This document shows positions 24,179-32,612 of a stretch of 64,000 nt of DNA, one piece after another. A program made the translations under genes and the position numbers. This stretch comes from CAYSPT01 sp964432985 (GTDB lineage Bacteria; Muiribacteriota; CAYSPT01): the NCBI GenBank assembly GCA_964432985.1, contig CAYSPT010000005.1, forward strand, positions 1-64,000, read 5' to 3'. How positions within the stretch are numbered: position 1 is the first letter of the stretch; each line of letters starts with the position of its first letter. The notes below the pieces were generated by a model, which was not told the origin of the DNA, made no database searches, and saw only the letters and a list, made by a program, of their open reading frames with translations.

Positions 24179-25900
24179 ATGGATATATATCGCAATAAAA
24201 TTGTTTCTATACTGGCAAATCATCTTGCCATGGACGGCCAGGAGATCACGGGATGGATGGAAACTCCTCCCCGTCCTGAACTGGGTGATTATGCATTCCC
24301 ATGTTTTCGTCTGGCGAAGCACTTCAGAAAATCACCGGTGGCCATAGCTGCCGAGCTGTGCACGGCGCTGGCACCGGCGATTGCACAAAGCGGCGAGTTC
24401 GAAGCGCCGCGCTGTGAAGGACCGTATATCAATGTCACCGTCCGGTCAGCTCACCTTGCCGGTCACGTGGTAAAGGCCGCACTGTGCGGTTCTCATGGAT
24501 TCAGCGCTCTTTCCGACCGGGGAGAAATCGTCATCGTGGAGTACTCGTCTCCCAACATCGCGCGGCCTTTGTCAATCGGGCACCTTCGTTCCACAGTAAT
24601 TGGCAACTCACTTATTCGATTGTTCCGCCATGCCGGCTACCGGACGGTAGGTATCAACTATCTGGGCGATTGGGGTACCCAGTTCGGAAAGCTCCTGGTG
24701 GCGTACCGAAGCTGGTACGAAGGCAGCGAAGAAGACGTGACCGTACCGGTACTGCTGGAGTTGTACGTACGGTTTCACCAGGAGGCCCGGGAGCGGCCGG
24801 AGTTGGACGACCAGGCTCGTGAAGCCTTCCGGGAGCTTGAAGAGGGTGATGACGAATCGCTTCGTCTCTGGAAGCTATTCCGTGAGGTGAGCCTGGAGGG
24901 TATGGTTCCCCTCTACGATCGTCTGAGTGTGCAATTTGAGGACATGAGTGGGGAAAGTTTCTACAATGATTCGTCAAAAGACATGATCGAGCGGGTAATT
25001 GCCAGCGGTCTGTCGGAAGAAAGTGACGGGGCGCTCATCGTCCACACTTCAGAAAAAAATCTGGGTCCGTTCCAGCTTCGAAAAAGCGATGGAACCACCC
25101 TGTATTCCACCCGTGACCTGGCTGCGCTCTTCGACCGTATCGAGCGTTACAAGCCGGTAAAAATTCTCTACGTGGTGGGTTCGGAGCAAAGAGATCATTT
25201 CAGAAAGCTGTTCGAAGTGGCCACAAAGATGGGGATACCGCCCGGTGTTGAAGCCCTTCATGTTCCGTTTGGTATGTACCGGATGGGGAGATTAAAAATA
25301 TCCACCAGGGCAGGGCGGATACTTTTCATGGAGGATGTGTTGGATAAAGCCGTCGAGTTGGCCCGGACCCTGGTGGAGGAGAAAAATCCTTCCTTACCCG
25401 GGAAAGACGCCGTGGCCGCTGCGGTTGGCGTGGGAGCCATCATCTTCGCCGACCTGGCCAGCGACCGTGAAAAGAACATAGATTTCGACTGGGACACCAT
25501 ACTTAATTTCGATGGTGAAACCGGGCCTTACGTGCAGTATGCGCACGCCCGGGCCTGCAGTGTGCTCGCCCGGGCCGGAGTAGCCTCAAATATCGAAATC
25601 CCTTCGAATGTCGAAACCCTGGCTGCAGCGCTGAGCGGTGCGGAAGAGCAGGTGCTCATCAGGGCGCTGCACCGTTTCCCTGCCGCTGTCTTGAGTGGTG
25701 TTGACTCGTTCCGTCCTTCGTCAGTGACCCAGAGCCTGCTGCTGATCGCCCGGGCGTTCAGTCGGTTTTATCACAACTGTCCCGTCATTCAGGCCACCGG
25801 AGATCAGCGTACTGCCCGGCTTCTTCTCACCAGGGCGGTAAAAACGGTTTTACACTACGGTCTTTCACTGCTGGGGATGCAGGCGCCGTCCAGCATGTGA
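24179..25900 (+). CDS. argS: Arginyl-tRNA synthetase
   Basis: 573 residues, class Ia synthetase. An N-terminal Add-1-type domain recognises the tRNA D-loop. The HIGH motif appears as SIGHLRST after VEYSSPNIARPL. The KMSKS equivalent is RLKISTRAG, the weak form typical of ArgS. The C-terminal DALR anticodon-binding domain contains YVQYAHARACSVLARAG and ends in LSLLGMQAPSSM. The start is ATG 24179; the upstream GTG at 24161 lies before the -10 box and cannot be on the mRNA from that promoter. Confidence 0.96.
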   Translation: MDIYRNKIVSILANHLAMDGQEITGWMETPPRPELGDYAFPCFRLAKHFRKSPVAIAAELCTALAPAIAQSGEFEAPRCEGPYINVTVRSAHLAGHVVKAALCGSHGFSALSDRGEIVIVEYSSPNIARPLSIGHLRSTVIGNSLIRLFRHAGYRTVGINYLGDWGTQFGKLLVAYRSWYEGSEEDVTVPVLLELYVRFHQEARERPELDDQAREAFRELEEGDDESLRLWKLFREVSLEGMVPLYDRLSVQFEDMSGESFYNDSSKDMIERVIASGLSEESDGALIVHTSEKNLGPFQLRKSDGTTLYSTRDLAALFDRIERYKPVKILYVVGSEQRDHFRKLFEVATKMGIPPGVEALHVPFGMYRMGRLKISTRAGRILFMEDVLDKAVELARTLVEEKNPSLPGKDAVAAAVGVGAIIFADLASDREKNIDFDWDTILNFDGETGPYVQYAHARACSVLARAGVASNIEIPSNVETLAAALSGAEEQVLIRALHRFPAAVLSGVDSFRPSSVTQSLLLIARAFSRFYHNCPVIQATGDQRTARLLLTRAVKTVLHYGLSLLGMQAPSSM

Positions 25901-26018
25901 TCCGCAGCCGGAATAAAAGTTGGCATGGTTATTGCTTCAAAAATTGTCAGGATGACGATTTGAAAAAAAGTACGTTTTGTAAACAAAAAGTAAAAATTAA
26001 AAGGAGGTTATATGAAAA

Positions 26019-28007
26019 ATGGGTAAAGTAATAGGAATAGATCTTGGAACAACCAATTCGTGTGTTTCCGTGCTCGAGGGGGGAGAGCCGGTCGTTATCC
26101 CCAATGCCGAGGGCGGACGCACGACACCATCGGTTTTCGCCGTGACCAAAAACGGGGAGCGTCTGGTTGGTACGGTGGCCAAGCGCCAGGCGGTTACCAA
26201 TCCGTCCAACACGGTGTTTTCCATCAAGCGGTTCATGGGACGCAAGTTCAGGGATTCAGAGGTTGACCGGGCGCAAAAGGTGATTCCCTATAAGATGATC
26301 GAGGCGGATAACGGTGACATGCACGTTGAGATCCAGGGCAGGACCTACTCCCCGCCCGAGATTTCAGCGGTAGTGCTGCAGAAGATGAAACAGACGGCCG
26401 AGGATTATCTGGGTGAGCCGGTTACGGAAGCGGTCATCACGGTCCCGGCCTACTTCAACGACTCGCAGCGCCAGGCTACCAAGGACGCCGGGCGTATAGC
26501 TGGTCTCGACGTAAAGCGTATTATCAATGAACCAACGGCTGCTTCACTGGCTTATGGGTTCGGGCCTGACTCCAAGAAGAAGGGTGACAAGAACATCGTC
26601 GTTTACGACCTTGGCGGCGGTACCTTTGACATATCCATCCTGGAGATAGGAGACGACATCGTCGAGGTCAAATCAACCAATGGTGACACCTATCTGGGTG
26701 GAGATGATTTCGACCAGGTGGTCATGAATTACCTGGTGGATGAGTTCAAGAAAGAATCAGGAATCGATCTCAGCCAGGACAGCATGGCGCTGCAGCGTCT
26801 CAAGGACGCAGCCGAAAAGGCCAAGTGCGAGCTGAGTTCCGTCATGCAGACCGATGTGAACCTGCCGTTCATTACTGCCGATTCCAGCGGCCCCAAGCAC
26901 TTGAATATAACCCTGACCAGGGCCAGGTTCGAGCAGCTGGTCGACGAGTTGATCGAACGGACCAAAACGCCCTGCCGCAAAGCCCTCGAGGACGCCGGGC
27001 TCACCGCATCCGCTATCGATGAAGTCATCCTGGTGGGCGGCATGACCCGCATGCCCAGGGTGCAGGAGATCGTCAAGGAAACATTCGGCAGGGAACCCAA
27101 TAAGGGCGTCAACCCTGACGAGGTCGTAGCCCTTGGCGCAGCTATTCAGGGCGGTGTTCTGAAAGGTGAGGTCCGGGACGTACTTCTGCTGGACGTTACC
27201 CCGCTGTCGCTGGGTATCGAAACTCTTGGCGGTGTGTTCACCAGGCTTATCGAGCGCAACACCACCATCCCCTGCAAGAAGAGCCAGATCTTCTCTACTG
27301 CCGCCAACAACCAGCCGGCGGTGAGTATCAGGGTTTTCCAGGGTGAGCGTCAAATGGCCCTGGACAATAAGCTCCTGGGTCAGTTCGACCTGGTTGGCAT
27401 TCCTCCCGCGCCGCGGGGTATCCCGCAGATCGAAGTGTCGTTCGACATCGATGCCGACGGTATCATGCACGTTTCCGCCAAGGATCTGGGTACCAGCAAA
27501 GAGCAGTCTATCAAGATAACCGCCTCCAGCGGTCTCAGCGAGGACCAGATACAGGGCATGGTCAAGGAAGCCAAGTCTCACGAGGCCGATGACAAGAAGA
27601 AGCGTGAAGAAATCGAGCTCAGGAACAACGCGGACAACCTGTGCTACCAGGCTGAAAAGCACCTCAAAGAGTTCGGTGACAAGGTTGACGCCACCATCAA
27701 GAACCGCATCGACGGTTCCATTCAGCGGGTGCGTCAGGAACTGGAAAAGCCAGAGACAACTCCCGAGTTGGAGAGTGCCTACCATGAACTGGAGGAGAAT
27801 CTCCAGAAACTCGGTGAAGCGGTGTATCAGGCTGCCGGCGCCGGTGCAGATGGGGCCGGTCCGCAGTTCGCCGGGGGTGCACCTGGGGCAGAAACCACTA
27901 GTGGCGAGGGTACCGCCGGGGACGCGGCTCCCGGTGGCGATACCGGTGCAGAGACCAAAGAATCGGACGAGGGAGTCGTTGACGCGGATTACGAAGAAGT
28001 CAAATAA
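26019..28007 (+). CDS. dnaK: Chaperone DnaK (Hsp70)
   Basis: 662 residues. The ATPase domain includes GIDLGTTNSCVSVLEGGEP, the signature VYDLGGGTFDISILE, and VILVGGMTRMPRVQ. The interdomain linker appears as VLLLDVTPLSLGIETLGG, and the substrate-binding domain and helical lid follow. The tail is Gly/Ala-rich and ends in a DADYEEVK-type sequence (VVDADYEEVK) characteristic of DnaK. AAGGAGG lies upstream, with a five-codon mini-frame between it and the ATG. No CIRCE element is visible, and grpE and dnaJ are not adjacent. Confidence 0.98.
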   Translation: MGKVIGIDLGTTNSCVSVLEGGEPVVIPNAEGGRTTPSVFAVTKNGERLVGTVAKRQAVTNPSNTVFSIKRFMGRKFRDSEVDRAQKVIPYKMIEADNGDMHVEIQGRTYSPPEISAVVLQKMKQTAEDYLGEPVTEAVITVPAYFNDSQRQATKDAGRIAGLDVKRIINEPTAASLAYGFGPDSKKKGDKNIVVYDLGGGTFDISILEIGDDIVEVKSTNGDTYLGGDDFDQVVMNYLVDEFKKESGIDLSQDSMALQRLKDAAEKAKCELSSVMQTDVNLPFITADSSGPKHLNITLTRARFEQLVDELIERTKTPCRKALEDAGLTASAIDEVILVGGMTRMPRVQEIVKETFGREPNKGVNPDEVVALGAAIQGGVLKGEVRDVLLLDVTPLSLGIETLGGVFTRLIERNTTIPCKKSQIFSTAANNQPAVSIRVFQGERQMALDNKLLGQFDLVGIPPAPRGIPQIEVSFDIDADGIMHVSAKDLGTSKEQSIKITASSGLSEDQIQGMVKEAKSHEADDKKKREEIELRNNADNLCYQAEKHLKEFGDKVDATIKNRIDGSIQRVRQELEKPETTPELESAYHELEENLQKLGEAVYQAAGAGADGAGPQFAGGAPGAETTSGEGTAGDAAPGGDTGAETKESDEGVVDADYEEVK

Positions 28008-28518
28008 ACAGGAGCCCTGCAGGCGGGTCCTGGGTATAGACCCGGGGCTCGCAAATACGGGCTACGGAGTAATCAGACTCGATGGTTCAAAACTTCGGGC
28101 GGTAACGACGGGCTGCATAAAAACCAGATCAAAGCAGCCTCTTGCCGCCCGTTTGCTTTTAATTTATAATGAAATTCTGGAGATAATCGGGACTTTCGAA
28201 CCTCAAGCGGTTGCGCTGGAACAGATTTTCTTTGCCAAAAATGCGGCCAGTGCTCTGCTGGTAGGACAGGCGTTGGGAGTGAGCCTGCTGGCTGCCGCTC
28301 AGCATGAGATTCCCGTGTTTCAGTATTCACCTAATGAAGTAAAGCTGGCCGTGACCGGGTACGGGCGGGCGTCAAAGGAGCAGGTGCTGAAAATGGTTTC
28401 TGCGCTGCTTGCCCTGCATGAGAAGCCGCGGTCGGACCATGTTTCCGATGCTCTGGCTGTGGCGATTTGCCATATTCACTGCGCGGGAAATGCTATGGGA
28501 AGGCTGACCGGAAGATGA
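27979..28518 (+). CDS. ruvC: Holliday junction resolvase RuvC
   Basis: The endonuclease cuts Holliday junctions opened by RuvAB. Catalytic acids are visible: the Asp of RVLGIDPGLANTGYG, the Glu of AVALEQIFFAKN, and the Asp pair of RSDHVSDALAVAICH. Homologues begin right at RVLGIDPG. Here the codon in the start position is AGG (28021-28023), six bases after a good AGGAG. The only permitted start nearby is TTG at 27979 inside dnaK, three bases after GAGGGAG; I use it with low certainty. The stop overlaps the ruvA start as ATGA. Confidence 0.85.
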   Translation: MTRITKKSNKQEPCRRVLGIDPGLANTGYGVIRLDGSKLRAVTTGCIKTRSKQPLAARLLLIYNEILEIIGTFEPQAVALEQIFFAKNAASALLVGQALGVSLLAAAQHEIPVFQYSPNEVKLAVTGYGRASKEQVLKMVSALLALHEKPRSDHVSDALAVAICHIHCAGNAMGRLTGR

Positions 28519-29123
28519 TCGCAACAATCGAAGGAGTGCTGGTAGAGCGCGGCGAAGATACTATCGTGATCGAGGTTGGCGGGGTTGGGTTTCTGCTTAG
28601 TGTCCCTTCCTCCGTGCTTCGCACGCTTCCGGCTCCCGGTGAAACCGTCCGTCTTTACACCCACCTGGTCATGAAGGACGACGGTGTCACTCTCTACGGT
28701 TTTAAAAGCATGAAGGAAAAACGCCTGTTCCTGCAGTTGATTTCCGTGTCCCGGGTGGGGCCGCGGCTGGGTCTCAGCGTTCTTTCCGGCCTTGCGCCGG
28801 ATAAGTTGTGCTCGGTTATAGCCGCGGGGGATGTCCCCACCTTGAGCCTTGTTCCCGGCCTGGGCAAGAAAACCGCCGAGCGGATTATCGTGGATCTCAA
28901 GGACAAGGTTGAAATCTCGTTCGGTATAGAGGTAGAGGCCGGCTATGCTCTCGAACTGGGCACCGGGAGCAACCTGGCGGACGAGGCCGCCGCCGCTTTG
29001 AAAGTGCTGGGGTATTCCGCGCTGGAGAGCCGCAAAGCTCTGCAGTACGCCCACCGGGAACTGGGGGATGACGTTACCCTCGAAGAGCTGATACAAGGGG
29101 CATTGAAATACTTTTTACGATAA
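28515..29123 (+). CDS. ruvA: Holliday junction branch-migration protein RuvA
   Basis: 202 residues. An N-terminal OB fold (MIATIEGVLVERGEDTIVIE, then LYTHLVMKDDGVTLYGF) is followed by a tandem helix-hairpin-helix domain (VSRVGPRLGLSVLS and VPGLGKKTAERIIVDLKDK). A C-terminal domain contacts RuvB (LADEAAAALKVLGYSALESR). The start at 28515 overlaps the ruvC stop. Tetramers hold the Holliday junction for RuvB. Confidence 0.97.
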   Translation: MIATIEGVLVERGEDTIVIEVGGVGFLLSVPSSVLRTLPAPGETVRLYTHLVMKDDGVTLYGFKSMKEKRLFLQLISVSRVGPRLGLSVLSGLAPDKLCSVIAAGDVPTLSLVPGLGKKTAERIIVDLKDKVEISFGIEVEAGYALELGTGSNLADEAAAALKVLGYSALESRKALQYAHRELGDDVTLEELIQGALKYFLR

Positions 29124-29176
29124 CTTTTTTCATTGACGTTTTAAAGTGACACTGCACGGTTGGGAAGAAGTCGAAG

Positions 29177-30226
29177 ATGCACAAAGGCACTGATGGTGAT
29201 AAGCGTATCGTATCCGCCCGCGAGTCTACGGACGACAATCTGAAGACCCTGCGCCCTGCCCGACTACAGGAATACGTCGGCCAGGAGAAGACGGTGGAGA
29301 GGATAAGTATTTTTCTGCAAGCGGCGCTTAACCGGGGAGAGCCGCTCGACCACATTCTTCTCTCGGGGCCTCCCGGCCTCGGAAAAACCACACTGGCTCA
29401 TATTATGGCCAGGGAACTTGGGGTGAATATCCGGGTCACGTCCGGCCCGGTGATAGAACGGCAGGGTGATCTGGCGGCCATCCTTACCAATCTCGAGACC
29501 GGTGATGTGCTGTTCATCGACGAGATTCATCGCCTGAGCAGGACGGTGGAAGAAATTTTGTACCCGGCCATGGAAGATTTTGAGCTGGATATCATAATAG
29601 GGAGGGGTCCTTCAGCCCGCACGGTCCGTCTGTCTTTGTGCAATTTTACGCTGATCGGAGCCACCACCAGGGCCGGAAAAGTGTCTGCCCCGTTGAGAAA
29701 CCGCTTTGGTGTCGTGGCCAGGCTCGATTACTACCGTGAAAATGAACTGAGCGAGATAATTACCCGGGCCGCCGGTGTGCTGGATGTGGAAACCGAGCCG
29801 GCCGCCGCAGTGGAGTTGGCCAAGCGGGCCCGCGGTACGCCAAGAATCGCGCTGAGGCTGTTTCGGCGGGTCCGTGACTACGCGGAGGTAAAGGGCAAGG
29901 GCAAGGTCACCCTGGCGATTGCCAGAAAAGCCCTGAAGCTCTTCGAAGTGGACGCTCTCGGCCTGGATTCTCTCGATGGCAGAATTCTCAGGACCATGAT
30001 CGAGCACTTCGACGGCGGCCCGGTCAGTCTTGACACCGTGGCGGATTCTGTCGGCGAAGAAGCCGACACAATCTACGATGTCTACGAACCTTACCTGATA
30101 CAGCTGGGATTCATCAAGAGGACACCCCGGGGCCGGGTGGTGACCCGGAGGGCCCTGGAACACCTGGGGTACAAAAAGGACGATATTTCTCTCGTTCAGG
30201 GAAGCCTTTTTGAAGGCCCGGTGTGA
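29177..30226 (+). CDS. ruvB: Holliday junction DNA helicase RuvB
   Basis: 349 residues, AAA+ motor. RPARLQEYVGQEKTVERI is the family N-terminus, SGPPGLGKTTLAHIMA is Walker A, and VLFIDEIHRL is Walker B. GATTRAGKVSAPLRNRFGV is sensor 1 and the arginine-finger region, and RGTPRIALRLFRRVRDYAEV is sensor 2. The C-terminal winged helix recognises the junction (PYLIQLGFIKRTPRGRVVT). It completes the ruvCAB set, 53 bases after ruvA. Confidence 0.98.
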   Translation: MHKGTDGDKRIVSARESTDDNLKTLRPARLQEYVGQEKTVERISIFLQAALNRGEPLDHILLSGPPGLGKTTLAHIMARELGVNIRVTSGPVIERQGDLAAILTNLETGDVLFIDEIHRLSRTVEEILYPAMEDFELDIIIGRGPSARTVRLSLCNFTLIGATTRAGKVSAPLRNRFGVVARLDYYRENELSEIITRAAGVLDVETEPAAAVELAKRARGTPRIALRLFRRVRDYAEVKGKGKVTLAIARKALKLFEVDALGLDSLDGRILRTMIEHFDGGPVSLDTVADSVGEEADTIYDVYEPYLIQLGFIKRTPRGRVVTRRALEHLGYKKDDISLVQGSLFEGPV

Positions 30227-30301
30227 GGTGAGCGGTCTGATGAGCAAGGGCAGATTGCTATTGAGCCACGACCGGTTACTGATGGGCAGGGCCGATTACT
30301 G

Positions 30302-30823
30302 ATGGGTAAGAACCGGTTGATGCTTCATGTGTGCTGTGCTCCCTGCACCGTTGGTGTGCTCGAACCCCTGCGTCACGAAGGGTGGCAGGTTACCGCCCTG
30401 TGGTACAACCCTAACATCCACCCGCCCCTTGAGCACAAGCGGAGAGAAAAGACATTCCTTACCTATGCAGCTTCCGTCGATCTTCCTGTTATCCGTCCAT
30501 TTGATTATGAAATAAACGATTTTTTTCGCCGCGTGGTGTACCGGGAGCAGATTCGGTGCAGGTTCTGCTACCACATGAGATTGGAGCGCACCGCTGCTCT
30601 GGCCACCAGCGGTGAATATGACGCGTTTGCCTCCACCCTGATGCTGAGTCCCCATCAAGACCACGAACTCCTTCAGTCTACCGGCTCCGCGCTGGCCGAT
30701 GGCAAAAGCGTGGAGTATTGCTACATAGATTTGAGAGACCGGTTTGACCTGGCCAACAATCAGGCAGAAGAGTTGGGATTGTACTGCCAGAACTACTGCG
30801 GATGTATCTACAGCAGTAGATAA
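30302..30823 (+). CDS. queH: Epoxyqueuosine reductase QueH
   Basis: A 173-residue iron-sulfur enzyme that reduces epoxyqueuosine to queuosine in tRNA, replacing QueG. Cysteine sets are typical: LHVCCAPCTVGVLEPL at the N-terminus, RCRFCYHMRLERTA in the middle, and YCQNYCGCIYS at the C-terminus, along with STLMLSPHQDH. The preceding 75 bases hold two imperfect copies of a TTACTGATGGG segment, the second ending at the start codon. Confidence 0.95.
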   Translation: MGKNRLMLHVCCAPCTVGVLEPLRHEGWQVTALWYNPNIHPPLEHKRREKTFLTYAASVDLPVIRPFDYEINDFFRRVVYREQIRCRFCYHMRLERTAALATSGEYDAFASTLMLSPHQDHELLQSTGSALADGKSVEYCYIDLRDRFDLANNQAEELGLYCQNYCGCIYSSR

Positions 30824-30834
30824 AACTGATCGAT

Positions 30835-30913
30835 GAGCCGATAACGTTTGGGCAGGGACCGGCTACAGATGGTCTGGGACTGAATAGCGATAGGCCTGAG
30901 CCGATAACGTTTG
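30835..30913 (+). repeat. 16-base direct repeat after queH
   Basis: GAGCCGATAACGTTTG occurs at 30835-30850 and again at 30898-30913, in the gap between queH and the SpoIID-like gene. Nearby, CCGATTAAATCGG (about 30956-30968) is palindromic. No function is recognised. Confidence 0.7.
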
Positions 30914-31034
30914 AAGAAATCTTTCCGTAATTTTTTAAAGCTGCAGTGTAGTATCCGATTAAATCGGAGTCCGACTAAGATCGGAAATGGTGAATTATTC
31001 TAATTATATGTATTTAGAACGGTAGGCACCACCC

Positions 31035-32432
31035 ATGAAAAGCGTAAAAAACATCATTTTTCTTGTTTTGTTCTGCTCCCTGGTGATGGGGCAGGCTGAG
31101 TGCCGCGCCGCAACCTACATAAAGATATGCATCCTGAAGACCGCTTCGAGCGTTCAATGTGGTGGGGAAGGGCGTTGGAAACTGCATGACTCCCGTTCCG
31201 GTCGTCTGCTGGCCAGCGGAAATGAAAAACAGTCGGCCACGGTCAGTACGGACGGACAGTTCCTCTCCGTTAATGGAAGCGGCCGGTGGATACGCTTGCG
31301 AATCGATCCAGTGGGTCGTGGTTCACTGGTGTCCATCAACGGACGACGTTACCGGGGAAGAGTTTACTTCTGGATGTGCAACTGTAAGATAGCGGTGGTT
31401 AACACGATTAATCTGGAAGAATATCTCTATGGGGTAATAAAGGAAGAAATGTATATAACCTCTCCGATGGAAGCGCTCAAGGCGCAGGCGGTCATGTCTC
31501 GCACCTTCGCGCTCAAGAGCATGGAGCGCCATGGAAGCGAGGGATACGCTTTGTGTTCTTCCACTCACTGCCAGATGTATGGAGGGGTTGAGAGTGAAGA
31601 CCCCCGGGCCAAAAGGGCGGTAGATTCAACCAGGGGTTATGTACTGAAGCATAAGGGTGAATTGATCAGCGGTTATTTTACCTCGGTCTGCGGGGGGTAC
31701 ACCGCCGCCAACAACCTGGTTTGGAACGGTGCCCCTATTTCCTACCTCCAGGGAGTGCGTTGCCCGTACTGTTCGGATTCTCCTCACTACGAGTGGGAAG
31801 TCAAGTTTACCGGGAAAGCCCTGGCGGAATACCTGCGCAAATCCGGGTATGACGTATCTTTAGTCGAGGTCATCAAGGCAGTGGAGGTGACGCCGAGCGG
31901 ACGGATCAGGACCCTGGAGATTTCCCACCCCGGGGGAACATTGACTATTGGGGGAAACAAATTCAGGCTGGCGGTGGACCCGCGCGCCATGAAGAGCACC
32001 AGGTATACCGTCAGGAAAGTCAGGGATATTGACTATAAAGGACGCATTGAGCAGCTCCTGGAGGGTTTGAAGGACCGCAAGCAGGACGGGAAGATCGAAA
32101 CAGCAGAAAGCAAAGACGGAAATTCTTCTGACAACACGGTCAGGGAGATTATCGACCTGATCAGGGAAAAAAGGGGAGATCCCCCCGTTGAATCCCCTCT
32201 TCCCCGGGGCAAGCAACCGCAGCCGGCATCCTCTCCCGGAGGAAATAATTCTTCAGAAAAAACGAAATTATCTGCTGCGGAGGCACAGGAAGTGTTTTTA
32301 TTTCAGGGTCGTGGTTACGGGCACGGCATCGGACTTTGCCAATGGGGCGCGCGGAATATGGGCAAGAAGGGGTACCGCTTCCAGCGGATTTTAAAACACT
32401 ATTATCCAGGAGTTAAAGTGCGAAGGCAGTGA
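31035..32432 (+). CDS. SpoIID/LytB-domain protein
   Basis: 465 residues with an N-terminal signal peptide. The SpoIID domain includes NTINLEEYLYGVIKEEM, AQAVMSRTFALKSMERHG, STHCQMYGG and TSVCGGYTAANN. It ends in the family motif GRGYGHGIGLCQWGARNMG, followed by ILKHYYPGV. About 90 residues of charged, low-complexity sequence are inserted before that last motif. SpoIID-type enzymes are lytic transglycosylases acting on denuded peptidoglycan. The organism has no visible sporulation genes here, so a role in cell-wall remodelling or division is more likely. Confidence 0.88.
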   Translation: MKSVKNIIFLVLFCSLVMGQAECRAATYIKICILKTASSVQCGGEGRWKLHDSRSGRLLASGNEKQSATVSTDGQFLSVNGSGRWIRLRIDPVGRGSLVSINGRRYRGRVYFWMCNCKIAVVNTINLEEYLYGVIKEEMYITSPMEALKAQAVMSRTFALKSMERHGSEGYALCSSTHCQMYGGVESEDPRAKRAVDSTRGYVLKHKGELISGYFTSVCGGYTAANNLVWNGAPISYLQGVRCPYCSDSPHYEWEVKFTGKALAEYLRKSGYDVSLVEVIKAVEVTPSGRIRTLEISHPGGTLTIGGNKFRLAVDPRAMKSTRYTVRKVRDIDYKGRIEQLLEGLKDRKQDGKIETAESKDGNSSDNTVREIIDLIREKRGDPPVESPLPRGKQPQPASSPGGNNSSEKTKLSAAEAQEVFLFQGRGYGHGIGLCQWGARNMGKKGYRFQRILKHYYPGVKVRRQ

Positions 32433-32510
32433 TAGGATAGCGATACAGTGTGAAATTGGCAGTAATTAGACAATATTTCACTGTAACCGAGTTAAGAGGT
32501 GGCAATTTTA

Positions 32511-32591
32511 ATGTCGAAAGGTAGAACTGATGACGATTATCTGCTGAAAGCGTCTATTCTACCTGAGGGAGAATGCGGATTACATCCGTAA
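32511..32591 (+). promoter_or_regulatory. Structured leader of the pil operon with a possible 26-codon upstream frame
   Basis: AGGTAGAA (32519-32526) pairs with TTCTACCT (32557-32564), and inside it GACG (32532-32535) pairs with CGTC (32551-32554). A second small hairpin is CGGAT-TAC-ATCCG (32576-32588). A 26-codon frame, ATG 32511 to TAA 32591, spans the whole element and has GAGGTGG eight bases upstream. Another inverted repeat (TGAAATTG/CAATATTTCA) lies at about 32450-32482. Confidence 0.5.
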
Positions 32592-32612
32592 TGGAAAGAA
32601 GGAGAGCGTGTT

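Noticed and set aside
25901..26018. CIRCE or sigma32 heat-shock control of dnaK
   Set aside because: No TTAGCACTC-N9-GAGTGCTAA repeat and no convincing CTTGAAA/CCCCAT pair was found.
26757..27785. A 342-codon open frame antisense to dnaK
   Set aside because: A shadow of the dnaK codon pattern; long antisense frames opposite dnaK are a well-known artefact.
30956..30985. Second operator or attC-like site near the SpoIID-like gene
   Set aside because: CCGATTAAATCGG is only a short palindrome and lacks the paired outer and inner arms of attC sites.
32511..32612. Cyclic-di-GMP riboswitch before pilM
   Set aside because: The stems do not carry the conserved GEMM-I or GEMM-II core sequences.
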